Part shown: piece by piece, positions 1-9,079 of the stretch | Layout of the letters: every line of letters begins with the position of its first letter | Numbering within the stretch: position 1 is the stretch's first letter | NCBI GenBank assembly: GCA_963834965.1 | Contig: CAWIEI010000014.1 | Span: 1 to 64,000, forward strand | Origin: Fodinibacter sp963834965 | GTDB lineage: Bacteria; Actinomycetota; Actinomycetes; Actinomycetales; Dermatophilaceae | DNA length: 64,000 bases | Direction: 5' to 3' | Notes under the pieces: generated by a model | What the model was told of the DNA's origin: nothing | Databases searched by the model: none | What the model saw: only the letters and a program-made list of their open reading frames with translations | Program-made: the position numbers and the translations under genes

Positions 1-235
1 GGCCCCTGACGCGAAACTGGGCCTTCGGCCGTTCGCACCGTGTGGCTGATCGGTCGACAGCCCATCTGAATCGTGACGAGCGCATCGTCGCTTATGAGTA
101 GCTCTTTCGTTCTCCCGGCGAGGACCACAGCGTCGCAGCGCCGATGGCTCGAGCCGTGCTGAAGACGGCCTATGCCGCCGGCGGCGTCACGGTTAATCCC
201 GCCGGAGCCGTCCTGCTGAATCATCGTGAACACCG

Positions 236-466
236 GGCGCCATCAACGCTGCCGTGACCCAGGCCAACATTGGGCAGAAGATCTGCGTGACGAGATGGGC
301 TGCAACCATCGGGCCACCGGCTTCCTACACGACCGAGCTCAAAGTGCAGTAGCTCGCCTCCCGGGACATGTACAAGTTGATACCGCGAAGGGAGACTACG
401 AAGAGGACCACTTCATCTCACCGGAGCTCGGCGGCTCGCCCGCTGCGGAAGCCAACCCGTAGCCGG
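236..466 (+). pseudogene. Broken HNH-like domain gene remnant
   Basis: Reading from 236 gives a recognisable stretch beginning GAINAAVTQANIGQKIC and running to RPPASYT-like residues (here IGPPASYT), then an in-frame TAG at 350-352. A frame change near 395 restores YEEDHFISPELGGSPAAEAN before another stop. The pattern ICVxxW, PPASYT and YExDHxIxxExGG resembles a common small actinobacterial family with an HNH-like 'DH...LGG...NLWPE' end. No intact start, one nonsense codon and one frameshift make it non-functional. It lies in the decayed lower-GC stretch before the tRNA-Pro. Family identity is from motif memory only. Confidence 0.5.
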
Positions 467-593
467 AGGCGCACCGGCGGCCCGGAAGCGGACACCTGAT
501 GCGTTGCGGGCGCCGTCGCGTTCGACCTGTACTGCGTCGGAGGAGGCCAGGGTTGCGGCCCACACCATCAGGGCTTCGTGTCCATCGTCGCTT

Positions 594-1778
594 TCAGCCC
601 AAGGCCCCGGCGGCATCGCAGACGTTGTTCCAGCGCTGGTTGCGGGCCTCATACCAGCTGCCGGCCTCGGCGTCGGACGCCACATAGTTCACCAGGGCCC
701 TGAGGTGGGCGAAGCTGACGACGTGTGAAAGGGGCGTGGTGGCAGAGTCCTCAGCGCGGGTGGGCTGGCAGGCGACTGCCACGACCACCGACTCCGAGAA
801 CCCCCACAGGCCCAGGAGGTAGGCGCTGGCCTCCGGGACGGTGCAGCCGAAAGTCTCCAGCTCGGCATTGCTGCGCGCCCATTGGTCCTCGGGCGGCACG
901 GCACGCACCTGGTCGTACCCTGCGGTGTCGGCCGCCAACATCAGCAGGCCGAGGTCGCGCAGCAAGGCCGAGAGGAAGGCCCGGCCGGTGGTCTCGGGAG
1001 CCCAGCCTTCCGAGGCGGCGATGGCACGCGCATACCCCGCCGCTCGCATCCCGGTTCGACGCATCTGCAAGACGTCGAGGTTCTGTGGGGTTGTGGGACC
1101 GGAACCGAAGACCTTCCCGCTCAGAGCCAGCGCGTGGATGGTGTCGATCCCGAGCAGGCTGACGGCCCGCCCGACGCTCTCGACGTGGCTAGGTAGTCCG
1201 AAGAAGGCCGAGTTCACGAGCTTGAGGATCTCTGCGCACAACGCGAGGTCGCTCTCCAGGACATCGACAACGTCGGAGAGCGCGCTGCTCGGGCGCGCCG
1301 ACACCTCGATCAGGCGACCATGAACCAAAGGCGGGATGGGGAGCGCGTCGACGTCACCCAGAATCCCCCGCAGCCGTTCATCGGTGACCTTGTCGCGCAG
1401 TATCACCACCCGGTTGATCGCGTGGATCAGGGCGTCGGCGTCGCACGGCTTGAACAGGATCTGCTGGGTCGTCCCGACCGCGGCGATGATGTCCTCATGG
1501 TCGGCATGCTCGGACAGGATCAGGCACGCTGTGGAGGGGTAGAGCTGCCGCACGTGGGAGAGCAGCTCGCCACCGTCCATGCCTGGCATACGCATGTCGC
1601 TGACCACCACGTTGACGGGCTGGGTCGCGAGTTGGGCCAAGGCCAGCACGCCGCTGCCGGCAAACGTCAGCTCCCAGTCGGTCTTTCCCCGCAGCATCCG
1701 CCGGAGCCCGGAGAGGATGTCCGGTTCGTCGTCGACGAAAAGGACGCGACGCACGCTCAAGCCGACACGTTGGCTCAT
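594..1778 (-). CDS. Response regulator with receiver and HDOD domains
   Basis: This 394-residue protein has an N-terminal CheY-like receiver: acidic pair D16/D17, phospho-acceptor D61 in DMRMPGMDG, and K110-P in ILFKP. It is followed by an HDOD domain, about residues 145-345, with the signature ILKLVNSAFFGLP and RAVSLLGIDTI. HDOD is an HD-like signalling fold usually without intact metal ligands, and receiver-HDOD proteins act as two-component or c-di-GMP-linked outputs. No kinase is adjacent. The start ATG at 1778 is the first in frame and the receiver begins directly after it. A decayed EAL-HDOD gene lies about 300 bp upstream, so this may be the survivor of a signalling pair. Cytoplasmic; target unknown. 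Confidence 0.8.
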   Translation of the reverse strand: MSQRVGLSVRRVLFVDDEPDILSGLRRMLRGKTDWELTFAGSGVLALAQLATQPVNVVVSDMRMPGMDGGELLSHVRQLYPSTACLILSEHADHEDIIAAVGTTQQILFKPCDADALIHAINRVVILRDKVTDERLRGILGDVDALPIPPLVHGRLIEVSARPSSALSDVVDVLESDLALCAEILKLVNSAFFGLPSHVESVGRAVSLLGIDTIHALALSGKVFGSGPTTPQNLDVLQMRRTGMRAAGYARAIAASEGWAPETTGRAFLSALLRDLGLLMLAADTAGYDQVRAVPPEDQWARSNAELETFGCTVPEASAYLLGLWGFSESVVVAVACQPTRAEDSATTPLSHVVSFAHLRALVNYVASDAEAGSWYEARNQRWNNVCDAAGALG

Positions 1779-2100
1779 GTCCCCACCCGTTCTTCCACGA
1801 TGGCAGTCCCTAAAGGACCGTCATGTCTTTAGGAACTTACCGCTGGATGTCATGCCTTCGTCCGGACTTGGCTAGTTCCACGCCGCTGCGGGTACAAGTC
1901 GGCCCGTTCAGCCAGCGGACCCGGGGGCGTACGGACGATGGCGTTCCACCATCCGGACTCCAGGGGCACTTTGATGAAATGAATCGGGACGCTTGAGCGT
2001 GATCAGAAACAGTTGAGGCCGGGTAGTCGGTTGTACGCAGTTTCCCCGCAGTTGGCCGCGAATCCCCGCTCGACCCGGTGCCCGCGACGTCGACCGTCAT
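1779..2100. other. Intergenic stretch with a 7-bp inverted repeat
   Basis: No gene is visible between the receiver-HDOD gene and the EAL-HDOD remnant. A perfect inverted repeat, CCTAAAG at 1809-1815 and CTTTAGG at 1827-1833, sits about 30-55 bp upstream of the receiver-HDOD start and could be an operator. The right part may contain unreadable 5' sequence of the EAL remnant. Confidence 0.4.
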
Positions 2101-2979
2101 CCTCAGTACGCCCCGGAGTACGAGCCGCTCTATCCACTGCTGGACGTGGTCAAGATCGACCTCAGCATCTCGCCGCCGGAGACGATCGGCCCGGCCCTGC
2201 AGCACCTGCGGAGACATCCGCTGCGCATGCACGCCGAGAAGGTCGAGATGCGGGAGCAGTCCCGTCAGTGCCATGACCTCGGGCTCCACCTGTTCCAGGG
2301 CTACTACTTCGCCCGGCCGGTGACGATGAGGCACCCCAAGATCGACGAAGGCGCCGCGACCCTGCTCAGGGGCAACGGCTGCTGACCGATGACGCCGATG
2401 TCTGGCAGGTCGAGGCCGCGTTCCAGGCGAGCCCGGGCCTTACCTACCACCGTCCTGACGCTGGTCAACTCCGTCGGCTTCGGACTGGGTCAGCCGTTCA
2501 GGACCGTGCGCCAGGCCATCGTGATGCTGGGTCACCAGCAGATGGTTCGCTGGTTCCAGCTAGCCCTCTTCGGAGCCAACGGCAGGACGCTCGACAACCC
2601 TCCTGGAAGCCGCAGCCGTACGCGCCACGTTCATGGACCAGCTGGCCCGCCGCCACCCGACCCGGGGCAGGGTGCGCGACTCACCAGACGAGGCGTTCCC
2701 GGTCGGGATCCTCTCGCTTCTGGACACCATCTACGCGGTCGAGATGCAGGATCTGGTGGGTGCCCTTCATGTTCGGAGCACGCGGAGTCGGCGCCGCTGC
2801 GACGAGAAGGGCCCTTCAGGGAGCTCCTGTGGTTCGTCGAGCAGATGGGAAGACTCGAGGTCGACGAGGCGCTGGCCCTGGCACTGCAGATGACCGGCGC
2901 GCAGGTGCTTGAGGACCAGTGGACGGCGTTCGCCTGGCGAGCGTCGTCACTTCCTGTCCTGGGCGCCGCCGGATGACCC
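2101..2979 (+). pseudogene. EAL-HDOD (YuxH-type) signalling protein, frameshifted remnant
   Basis: Pieces of one protein appear in shifting frames. 2101-2382 (frame 1) reads YEPLYPLLDVVKIDLSIS, then AEKVE and LGLHLFQGYYFARPV, the end of an EAL domain. From about 2379 (frame 3) comes DADVWQVEAAFQASPGLTYHR. From about 2445 (frame 1) comes LTLVNSVGFGLGQPFRTVRQ and LGHQQMVRWFQLALF, an HDOD start. About 2600-2760 (frame 2) follows, then frame 1 again with REGPFRELLWFVEQMGRLEV. That needs at least four frame changes, and most of the EAL domain is missing, including its ExLxR motif. The order EAL then HDOD is that of the YuxH/CdgJ class. Sequencing errors could explain some shifts, but not the missing N-terminus. 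Confidence 0.75.
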
Positions 2980-2985
2980 CCGGGC

Positions 2986-3762
2986 TCAGCCGCTCATCAG
3001 CTCAGGCAGTGCCGACGTCCGCCAGATGCCGGCGTCGCGAATCCGCTCCATGAACTCGTCGGGCAGCCAACCCAGGTTCTGCAGCTGTGGGTGGCTCGCG
3101 CAGTGCCTGAGCGCCCATGTGACAAAGATGAGCTCGGCCCAGATGGTGCGCATCGCGAATCGCTGCGGCGAACCGTCTGCCATGGCCAGATCGTAGGCAA
3201 TGACGCCGGGCTGGACGAGGCTGGCAGTCATCACTTGGTGGCTGGCGAAGGGATGAAACCCGTTCGCACTTGCCAGGTAGTAGCCGTGGGTGGAGATGTA
3301 GATGGTGCCTGAGCCCTCTGGTCGCCACTGGGGGGTCGCAGCCTGCTCGGCGCGGGCCCTGCGCCTTGCATTGAGAATCGCCGAGGCTCCTAGAGTCAGT
3401 ACCCCCATGCGCATTCCCATCGGGCTGAGTCCTCCAGCAACCAGCCACGACTCGCGATAGTCCGCGCTTCCTGCCGCACCGAACCACGACCGGTCGTAGC
3501 TCCCCCACTGGTAAACGAACTCGTCCTGACCAAGTTGCTTGGCGAACGCGACCGGGATCGGCGCTGGAAGACGGCCGGAGCGGGTCAGATCCCGCACAAC
3601 GTTGCACGTCCACCACAGGGCCGACTCATGTGCAGACCATTCCACACCTGCCGACATGGCCGCGCCTCCCAATTGTCGACGCTCATCGGTCGCCGAGACG
3701 GGGAGCGCGACCCTTGTCGACCCGCCAAATGTCTCTTCCCCCGTTAGTGTGGCCGTCCCCAA
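2986..3762 (-). CDS. Hypothetical protein in the accessory stretch
   Basis: A 258-residue reading frame that I do not recognise. It has an aromatic-rich middle (WWTCNVVRDL, YQWGSYDRSWFG) and a weakly hydrophobic segment near residues 110-128 (GMRMGVLTLGASAILNARR). There is no clear signal peptide or catalytic motif. G+C is visibly lower than in the core genes to the right, in line with acquired DNA. It is convergent with the EAL-HDOD remnant, ending 7 bp from it. The start at 3762 gives the longest product; an internal ATG at residue 36 (AAMSAGVEWS) is a reasonable alternative. Coding status is supported by length and by the lack of stops in moderately GC-rich DNA, not by homology. Confidence 0.5.
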   Translation of the reverse strand: MGTATLTGEETFGGSTRVALPVSATDERRQLGGAAMSAGVEWSAHESALWWTCNVVRDLTRSGRLPAPIPVAFAKQLGQDEFVYQWGSYDRSWFGAAGSADYRESWLVAGGLSPMGMRMGVLTLGASAILNARRRARAEQAATPQWRPEGSGTIYISTHGYYLASANGFHPFASHQVMTASLVQPGVIAYDLAMADGSPQRFAMRTIWAELIFVTWALRHCASHPQLQNLGWLPDEFMERIRDAGIWRTSALPELMSG

Positions 3763-4212
3763 AACATCTGTCTACCCGCCCGGTGCGCCTGGGTACGTGG
3801 CGTGCGTCTCTCCCAACGCACCCTGGGTGCGCGGTTGGCGGCTATGCCGCTCCCGCGGTCTTATGGCGTTGCCTTGATCTGCATGCCCGCGATCTTGCTC
3901 ACGGCGATGCGCCACCCGAAGCTCGGCGTCATGATCTCCCGCGGGGACCGAATCCCTTCGGGGCGCCCGAGCCGAGACAGCGGGGCGGGCCTGTGAACTG
4001 CCGAATGGGGGCGCCAGCCACTAGTTCGCCCTGGACTCTGGGCCGCCGGACGGGCCCCAGAACGGAACCCCGGAATGGGACCCGATAGTTCGCGGCGGGT
4101 GCTTCGGTCAGGGTCGGCGGGCTTCGCAGGGATCTCGGCGCTGGCGTCCGCGTCGCCGGCAGCCCGAGGTTGCGGATCGTTGTTGCACGTATGGTGCACG
4201 AATCGAGCATGA
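3763..4212. other. Gene-free stretch left of tRNA-Pro
   Basis: About 450 bases without a convincing gene. The open frames here are short and arginine/proline-rich, as expected for shadow frames. I saw no integrase and no second copy of the tRNA 3' end to mark an attachment site. It looks like decayed DNA between the tRNA and the accessory genes. Confidence 0.4.
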
Positions 4213-4254
4213 AGAGGGCCCCTGACCTGCATCTCTGCAGGTCCGGGGCCCTCT
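4213..4254 (-). terminator. Long hairpin after tRNA-Pro
   Basis: Positions 4213-4231 pair with 4236-4254 (18 of 19 pairs) around a four-base loop. Each arm has AGAGGGCCCC at its base and TGCAGGTC-type sequence near the loop. It begins 8 bases past the mature 3' end of the tRNA on the minus strand, the expected place for its terminator. There is no clear T run. Confidence 0.7.
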
Positions 4255-4261
4255 CTGACTG

Positions 4262-4335
4262 TCGGGGTGACAGGATTTGAACCTGCGGCCTCGTCGTCCC
4301 GAACGACGCGCGCTACCAAGCTGCGCCACACCCCG
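4262..4335 (-). tRNA. tRNA-Pro, anticodon CGG
   Basis: The reverse strand folds into a full cloverleaf of 74 nt. The acceptor stem is CGGGGTG with CACCCCG and discriminator A at 4262. The anticodon stem CGTCG/CGACG encloses loop TTCGGGA, giving anticodon CGG for CCG codons. The T arm carries GGTTCAAATCC. CCA is not encoded. The accessory, decayed DNA to its left is typical of an island beside a tRNA gene, but no attachment repeat was found. Confidence 0.95.
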
Positions 4336-4454
4336 TGGCTGTGCTGCCGAACCCGGGGGCGCGGCGACACCCGAGGATAGCCGACCCGCCCGGGCCCGCT
4401 GAAATCGGTCCACCCCCATCGGGTCGGCGCCGACCAGCGGCCCGTGGCCCTGCC

Positions 4455-5423
4455 TCAGGAGCCTCGGGCAACCAGCGTGAGCAGGGTGGCCTCCGGGCGG
4501 CAGGCGAAGCGCACCGGAGCGTACGGCGAGGTGCCGAGCCCGGCTGAGACGTGCAGCCAGGCGGCATCCCCGGGAGCCTGTGACGAGGGCACGGCGCCAC
4601 CCGCCGGCCCGGAGTAGCCCGCGCCCGGCCACCAGCGCGACAGGCCCTTGGCGCGCCGGGTGTCGAGGTCGCAGTTGGTGACCAGCGCACCCCACACCGG
4701 CAGCGCCAGCTGGCCACCATGGGTGTGGCCGGCGAGCACCACCGAGGCGCCGTCGGCGACCATCGCGTCGAGCACCCGCTGGTAGGGCGCGTGCAGCAGG
4801 CCCATCGTGAGCGCCACGCCATCCGCCGCAGGCGCCGACACCGAGTGGTAGCGGTCGAACCCCACGTGCGGGTCGTCGACGCCGACCAGCTCGACGTCGT
4901 GGTGGCCCATCCGCACGACGGTGCGCGCGTTGTTGAGGTCGGCCCAACCGCCCTCGCGCAGGCCCTCGACGAGCCGTCCCACGGGCAGGTCGGCCCGGGC
5001 GCGCCTCACCTCGGCGTACTTGCGGCTGAGGTAGCGCGCAGGGTTCTTGGGCACCGGCGCGAAGTAGTCGTTCGACCCCAGCACGAAGGCTCCCGGCCGC
5101 TCGAGCAGCGGCTCCATGGCGCGCAGCAGCGGGGGCACGGCCTCGACGTGGGCCAGGTTGTCACCGGAGTTGACGACGAAGTCGGGGTCGAGCCCGGCCA
5201 GTGAGCGCACCCACTCGATCTTCTTCGACTGCCCGGGCGTCAGGTGCAGGTCGCTCACCTGCAGGATGCGCACCGGGGCGCTGCCCGGCGGCAGGGCAGG
5301 CACGGCGAAGCGGCGCAGGGTGAACCAGGTGCGCTCGACGAGCGCGGCGTACGCGACGCCCGCGATGCCGGCGCCCACCAGGCCGCCGACGGTGCGCACG
5401 GCGGTGCGGGCGAGGTCGGTCAT
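4455..5423 (-). CDS. Metallophosphoesterase, membrane-anchored
   Basis: A 322-residue calcineurin-like phosphoesterase. The metal motifs run in order: D58-L-H60 in QVSDLH, GDN at 87-89 in NSGDN, N118-D119 in LGSNDYF, a histidine in GLLHAPY, and AGHTHGG. The N-terminus carries a glycine/alanine-rich hydrophobic segment, about residues 9-29, probably a membrane anchor. ATG at 5423 was chosen because the in-frame extension upstream overlaps the divergent GatB/YqeY gene. M. tuberculosis Rv3683 is a metallophosphoesterase beside ponA2 (Rv3682), and the same pair is near-adjacent here, so it is probably the orthologue. The substrate is unknown; a nucleotide or phospholipid-type phosphoester is possible. 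Confidence 0.88.
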   Translation of the reverse strand: MTDLARTAVRTVGGLVGAGIAGVAYAALVERTWFTLRRFAVPALPPGSAPVRILQVSDLHLTPGQSKKIEWVRSLAGLDPDFVVNSGDNLAHVEAVPPLLRAMEPLLERPGAFVLGSNDYFAPVPKNPARYLSRKYAEVRRARADLPVGRLVEGLREGGWADLNNARTVVRMGHHDVELVGVDDPHVGFDRYHSVSAPAADGVALTMGLLHAPYQRVLDAMVADGASVVLAGHTHGGQLALPVWGALVTNCDLDTRRAKGLSRWWPGAGYSGPAGGAVPSSQAPGDAAWLHVSAGLGTSPYAPVRFACRPEATLLTLVARGS

Positions 5424-5485
5424 CCGCACATCTTCGCAAAGCCGGTGGCGTCCGGCCGAATCGCCGTGGATGGGAGACTGGCCCC

Positions 5486-5950
5486 ATGACCGACGCAACG
5501 CTCAAGGCGCAGCTCCAGCACGACCTGCACGACGCCATCAAGGCCCGCGACAAGGTGCGCACGGGCACCCTGCGGATGACGCTGACGTCCATCACCAACG
5601 CCGAGGTGGCCGGCGACGAGGCGCGCGAGCTGACCGACGACGAGGTGCTCAAGGTCGTGGCCAAGGAGGCCAAGAAGCGCAAGGAGTCGTCGTCGGCCTA
5701 CACCGACGCCGGGCGCCCCGAGCTCGCCGCGGTCGAGGAGGCCGAGCTGGTGGTGCTCGAGGGCTACCTGCCGGCGCAGCTCGGTGACGACGAGCTGCAG
5801 GTCATCGTCACCCGGGCCGTCGAGGCCACCGGCGCAACCGGGATGCCGCAGCTGGGGATGGTCATGAAGGCTGCCCAGGCCGAGGTGGCCGGGCGCGCCG
5901 ACGGCGGCCGGGTGGCCGCCGTCGTCAAGCAGGTGCTGTCCGGGCGTTGA
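5486..5950 (+). CDS. GatB/YqeY domain-containing protein
   Basis: A 154-residue protein spanning the whole YqeY-like fold, which is the tail domain of the GatB amidotransferase subunit standing alone. Typical segments are an N-terminal helical part (LKAQLQHDLHDAIKARDK, RMTLTSITNAEV) and a C-terminal part (LEGYLPAQLGDDEL, GKVMKA-like GMVMKAAQAEVAGRADG). The family is thought to act near tRNA-dependent amidation or aminoacylation, but the exact role is not settled. ATG at 5486 lies 62 bp from the divergent phosphoesterase start, so the two may share a promoter region. It is followed, convergently and 13 bp away, by the penicillin-binding protein gene. Confidence 0.9.
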   Translation: MTDATLKAQLQHDLHDAIKARDKVRTGTLRMTLTSITNAEVAGDEARELTDDEVLKVVAKEAKKRKESSSAYTDAGRPELAAVEEAELVVLEGYLPAQLGDDELQVIVTRAVEATGATGMPQLGMVMKAAQAEVAGRADGGRVAAVVKQVLSGR

Positions 5951-5963
5951 GCCCGGCCGGGGC

Positions 5964-8420
5964 TCAGCCCGGCGGGGGAGGCAGGACGATGCCGCCCCCT
6001 CCCTTCCCCTTGCCCTTGCCCTTGCCGTTCTTCCCGGTGTTGCCGTTGTTCCCGGTGTTGCCGTTGTTCGCGTTGTTGTTGGTGCCCTGAGTCACGGGAC
6101 CCTGCTGCTGGAACGCCCCGCCGCCACCGGCGGAGACGTAGAGGGCGATCTTCGAGCCGGGGAAGGCCGAGCCGGAGGGGCTGGTGTAGGCGATCGTGCC
6201 GGCGGGCGACGAGCTGGCGACGGTGCCCGCCACGAAGCTGTCGAAGCCGGCGCTGCTCAGCTGGCTCTGCGCCCCGGCGACACTGGCGCCGATGACGCCC
6301 GGCAGGGGGATGAGGTTGCCGTTGCGGAGCTTGGCCGACGGGGCCGGGAAGTCCTTGACCGGCATCCCCTTCGACGCGGCGCGCATGATCTTCGACCACA
6401 CCGGCGCCGACACGGTGCCACCGAAGACCTGGCTGATGCAGCCGTACTCACCGAAGCACTTGCGGTTGAGGGAGTAGTAGTTGCGGTTCTTGTCGGCCAC
6501 CTTGACGTTGCCGATCCACACCGCGGTGGACAGCTGCTTGGTGTAGCCGACGAACCAGCTCTGGTTGTGACCCTCGGTGGTGCCGGTCTTGCCGGCAGCG
6601 GGGCGGGCGTTGACGTCCCAGAAGCCCTTGGCCGTGCCGAACGACAGGGTGCCCTTGAGCAGCTCGGTGGCGCCGTTGGCGATGTCCTCAGGGATGACCT
6701 GCTTGCACTGCGGGCCCGGCACCTTGATGGCCTTCTTGTCGGAGGTCGTGATCGAGGTGATGGGGTAGGGCTCGCAGAACTTGCCGCTGGCCGCGAGCGT
6801 GGCGTAGGCGTTGGCCAGGCTCATCGGGTTGGTGGTGCCCGACCCGAGGGTGAGGTCGGAGACGTAGGGGTCGATCGGCTTGCCGTCGCCCTTGTGCAGG
6901 CCCATCTTGGTCATCGTGTCGCGCACGTCGCAGGGGCCGGTCTCGATGACGAGCTCGGCCGCCCAGGTGTTGATCGACAGGGCGATTCCCTGACCGAGCG
7001 TCATCAGCTTGCCGCCCGAGGCGTAGTCGTTCCTGACCTCGAACTTCTTGGCTCCGCACTTGGACCCGGTGAGACGCTTGTCCTTGAAGACGAAGGGCTT
7101 CTTGTCGTCGGCGAAGGGCACCTTGATGGTGCCGTTGAGCGGCATCCCCTTCTCGAGGGCCGTGACCAGACCGAACGTCTTGGCGGTTGACCCGAACTGG
7201 TAGCCGTCGGGGCCGCCGCCGTACTTCTGGTCGACGTTGATGTTGGTCTGCATCTTCTCGAAGTCGCTGGCCTGGGCCATTGCGAGGATCTTGCCGGTGC
7301 CGGGCTCGAGGATGGTGGCCGCGGCGCCGAGGTTCTGCTTGTTGCCGATCGGCACCGCCTTGGTGATCTCCTGCTGCGCCGCCTTCTGGATGCTGGGCTT
7401 CAAGGTGGTGCGGATGGTCAGGCCGCCCTGGTTGATGGTCTTCAGTCGCTCGGCGGGAGTGCCGCCCAGCACGGCCATCTGCGGCGACTTCTGCAGGTAC
7501 TCCAGGACGTAGGCGCAGAAGTAGGGCTGCGGGGAGCGGTGGCACACGCCCTTGACCGGCTGCTTCTTGATCATCTTCGGGACCGACACCTTCTTGGCCG
7601 CGGTGACGTCCTTGGCGGTGGCCATGCCCAGCGACTGCATCCGGTCGAGCACGACGTTGCGCCGTGCCTGGGCCGCATCCGGGTTCAGCACCGGGTTGTA
7701 GGCGGTCGGCTGCTGCACGATGCCGGCCAGCAGGGCGGCCTGCCCGAGGCTGAGCTTGCTGGCGCTGACCCCGAAGTAGTTGAGCGAGGCCGCCTCGACG
7801 CCGTAGGCCTGGTCGCCGTAGTAGACGAGGTTGAGGTAGCCCTCGAGGATCTGGGGCTTGGTGAAGTTCTCCTCGACGTTCAGCGCGTACTTGAGCTCCT
7901 GGAGCTTGCGCGAGTACGTCTTGCTGGTCGCGGCCCGCGCGGCGCCCTTGTCACCCTTCTTCAGGGCGTTCTCCTGCAGGGTGATCTTGACGAACTGCTG
8001 GGTGAGGGTCGACGCGCCCTGCACGCTGCCACCGTTGAGGTTGGAGACCAGCGCGCGGGTGAAGCCGCGGGGGTCGAGCCCGCCGTGCTCGTAGAAGCGC
8101 GAGTCCTCGATGGCGATCTGCGCGTTCTGCATGTTCTTGGAGATCTTCTTCAGCGGCACGATGATGCGGTTCTCGTCGTACGGGTTCGCGATCACCTTGC
8201 CGTCGGCGTCGAGGATGCGGGACTGCTGGGCCAGCGGCGAGACGGTGAACTCGCTCGGCAGGTCGTTGAAGAAGCTGACCCCGCCCTTGGCGGCCTCACC
8301 GGTGGCACCGACCGCCGGGATGGCGAGCCCGGCCATCAGCAGCCCCGCCACGGTGCTCAGCACGACGAAGCCGAACAGGAGCCGGAGCACGGCTGAGACA
8401 TTGTGGGCACGACCGTCCAT
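5964..8420 (-). CDS. ponA2: Bifunctional penicillin-binding protein, PonA2-type with PASTA domain
   Basis: An 818-residue class A PBP that polymerises and cross-links peptidoglycan at the cytoplasmic membrane. One N-terminal membrane segment (about 12-35) precedes the glycosyltransferase domain with catalytic E105 in IEDSRFYEHGG. The transpeptidase domain has S411-T-A-K414, S482-I-N484 and K611-T-G613. A single PASTA-like repeat spans about 705-765, followed by a low-complexity tail of Asn/Gly then Lys/Gly repeats and PPPPG. The start is placed at ATG 8420; the 22 residues upstream are poor coding. PASTA-bearing PonA2 next to WhiB4 and the Rv3683-like phosphoesterase matches the M. tuberculosis order. 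PonA2 there supports survival in acid and in non-growing cells. Confidence 0.93.
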   Translation of the reverse strand: MDGRAHNVSAVLRLLFGFVVLSTVAGLLMAGLAIPAVGATGEAAKGGVSFFNDLPSEFTVSPLAQQSRILDADGKVIANPYDENRIIVPLKKISKNMQNAQIAIEDSRFYEHGGLDPRGFTRALVSNLNGGSVQGASTLTQQFVKITLQENALKKGDKGAARAATSKTYSRKLQELKYALNVEENFTKPQILEGYLNLVYYGDQAYGVEAASLNYFGVSASKLSLGQAALLAGIVQQPTAYNPVLNPDAAQARRNVVLDRMQSLGMATAKDVTAAKKVSVPKMIKKQPVKGVCHRSPQPYFCAYVLEYLQKSPQMAVLGGTPAERLKTINQGGLTIRTTLKPSIQKAAQQEITKAVPIGNKQNLGAAATILEPGTGKILAMAQASDFEKMQTNINVDQKYGGGPDGYQFGSTAKTFGLVTALEKGMPLNGTIKVPFADDKKPFVFKDKRLTGSKCGAKKFEVRNDYASGGKLMTLGQGIALSINTWAAELVIETGPCDVRDTMTKMGLHKGDGKPIDPYVSDLTLGSGTTNPMSLANAYATLAASGKFCEPYPITSITTSDKKAIKVPGPQCKQVIPEDIANGATELLKGTLSFGTAKGFWDVNARPAAGKTGTTEGHNQSWFVGYTKQLSTAVWIGNVKVADKNRNYYSLNRKCFGEYGCISQVFGGTVSAPVWSKIMRAASKGMPVKDFPAPSAKLRNGNLIPLPGVIGASVAGAQSQLSSAGFDSFVAGTVASSSPAGTIAYTSPSGSAFPGSKIALYVSAGGGGAFQQQGPVTQGTNNNANNGNTGNNGNTGKNGKGKGKGKGGGGIVLPPPPG

Positions 8421-8682
8421 GCCGCAAGGGTAACCCGCGGATGCCGGTCGCCTCGCCACGGTGCGGGTGGCGGACACGCAGGTCACGGGCCGGATGCCTG
8501 CGCTCAGGGTAGCCGTCCGGCCCGTCGGGGAGGGCGCGGGGTGCTGGAAGGGTCAACCGTTCGGCTGAGTCCTCGACCGTTTCGGCCGATACCCGGCTCG
8601 GCCCGACCTGCATAGCGTTAAAGGAGTCGCCAGTCACGAGCGGCGGGGCACAGTCGGGGCAGCACCACGAACAGAGGTCGAC

Positions 8683-9006
8683 ATGAGCATCGCAACCGCA
8701 GTCGCACCCACGGAGGGTCAGTGGGTCGCCGACTGGACCGGTATGGGTCGCTGCGCCGGGGCCGACCCCGACGCGCTCTTCGTGCAGGGCAAGGCGCAGC
8801 GCGCCGCCAAGACGGTCTGCAAGGGCTGCCCGGTCGTGGCCGAGTGCCTCGCCGACGCCCTCGACAACCGCACCGAGTTCGGCGTCTGGGGCGGGATGAC
8901 CGAGCGTGAGCGCCGGGCCCTGCTGCGCAGGCGCCCCGACGTGCGCTCGTGGACCGAGCTGCTCACCCAGGCCAAGATCGGCACCTTCAAGGGCGCCATC
9001 GCCTGA
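8683..9006 (+). CDS. whiB4: WhiB-family iron-sulfur regulator, WhiB4/WblA type
   Basis: A 107-residue Wbl protein. The 4Fe-4S cluster cysteines are C24, C46, C49 and C55 (C-x2-C-x5-C after the first), followed by the G(V/I)WGG turn at residues 67-71 and a basic patch RERRALLRRRP. The segments DPDALFVQGKAQR and ADALDNRTEFGVWGGMTERE are close to M. tuberculosis WhiB4 (WblA in Streptomyces), and the C-terminal extension SWTELL also fits that subgroup. WhiB4 senses oxygen and nitric oxide and regulates redox and antioxidant genes. It is divergent from ponA2 across about 260 bp, which must hold its promoter. The ArsA-like pair follows on the opposite strand, as at Rv3679-Rv3682. Confidence 0.93.
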   Translation: MSIATAVAPTEGQWVADWTGMGRCAGADPDALFVQGKAQRAAKTVCKGCPVVAECLADALDNRTEFGVWGGMTERERRALLRRRPDVRSWTELLTQAKIGTFKGAIA

Positions 9007-9079
9007 ACCGCCACTGCCTCGCCCGGAGTGTGGCGCCGGGCGCCTGAACCGCCGCAGACGCCCGCGCTGGATGCCGGGT

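Noticed and set aside
3763..4335. Island attachment site at tRNA-Pro
   Set aside because: I searched by eye for a second copy of the tRNA 3' end in the left 4.2 kb and saw none, and there is no integrase.
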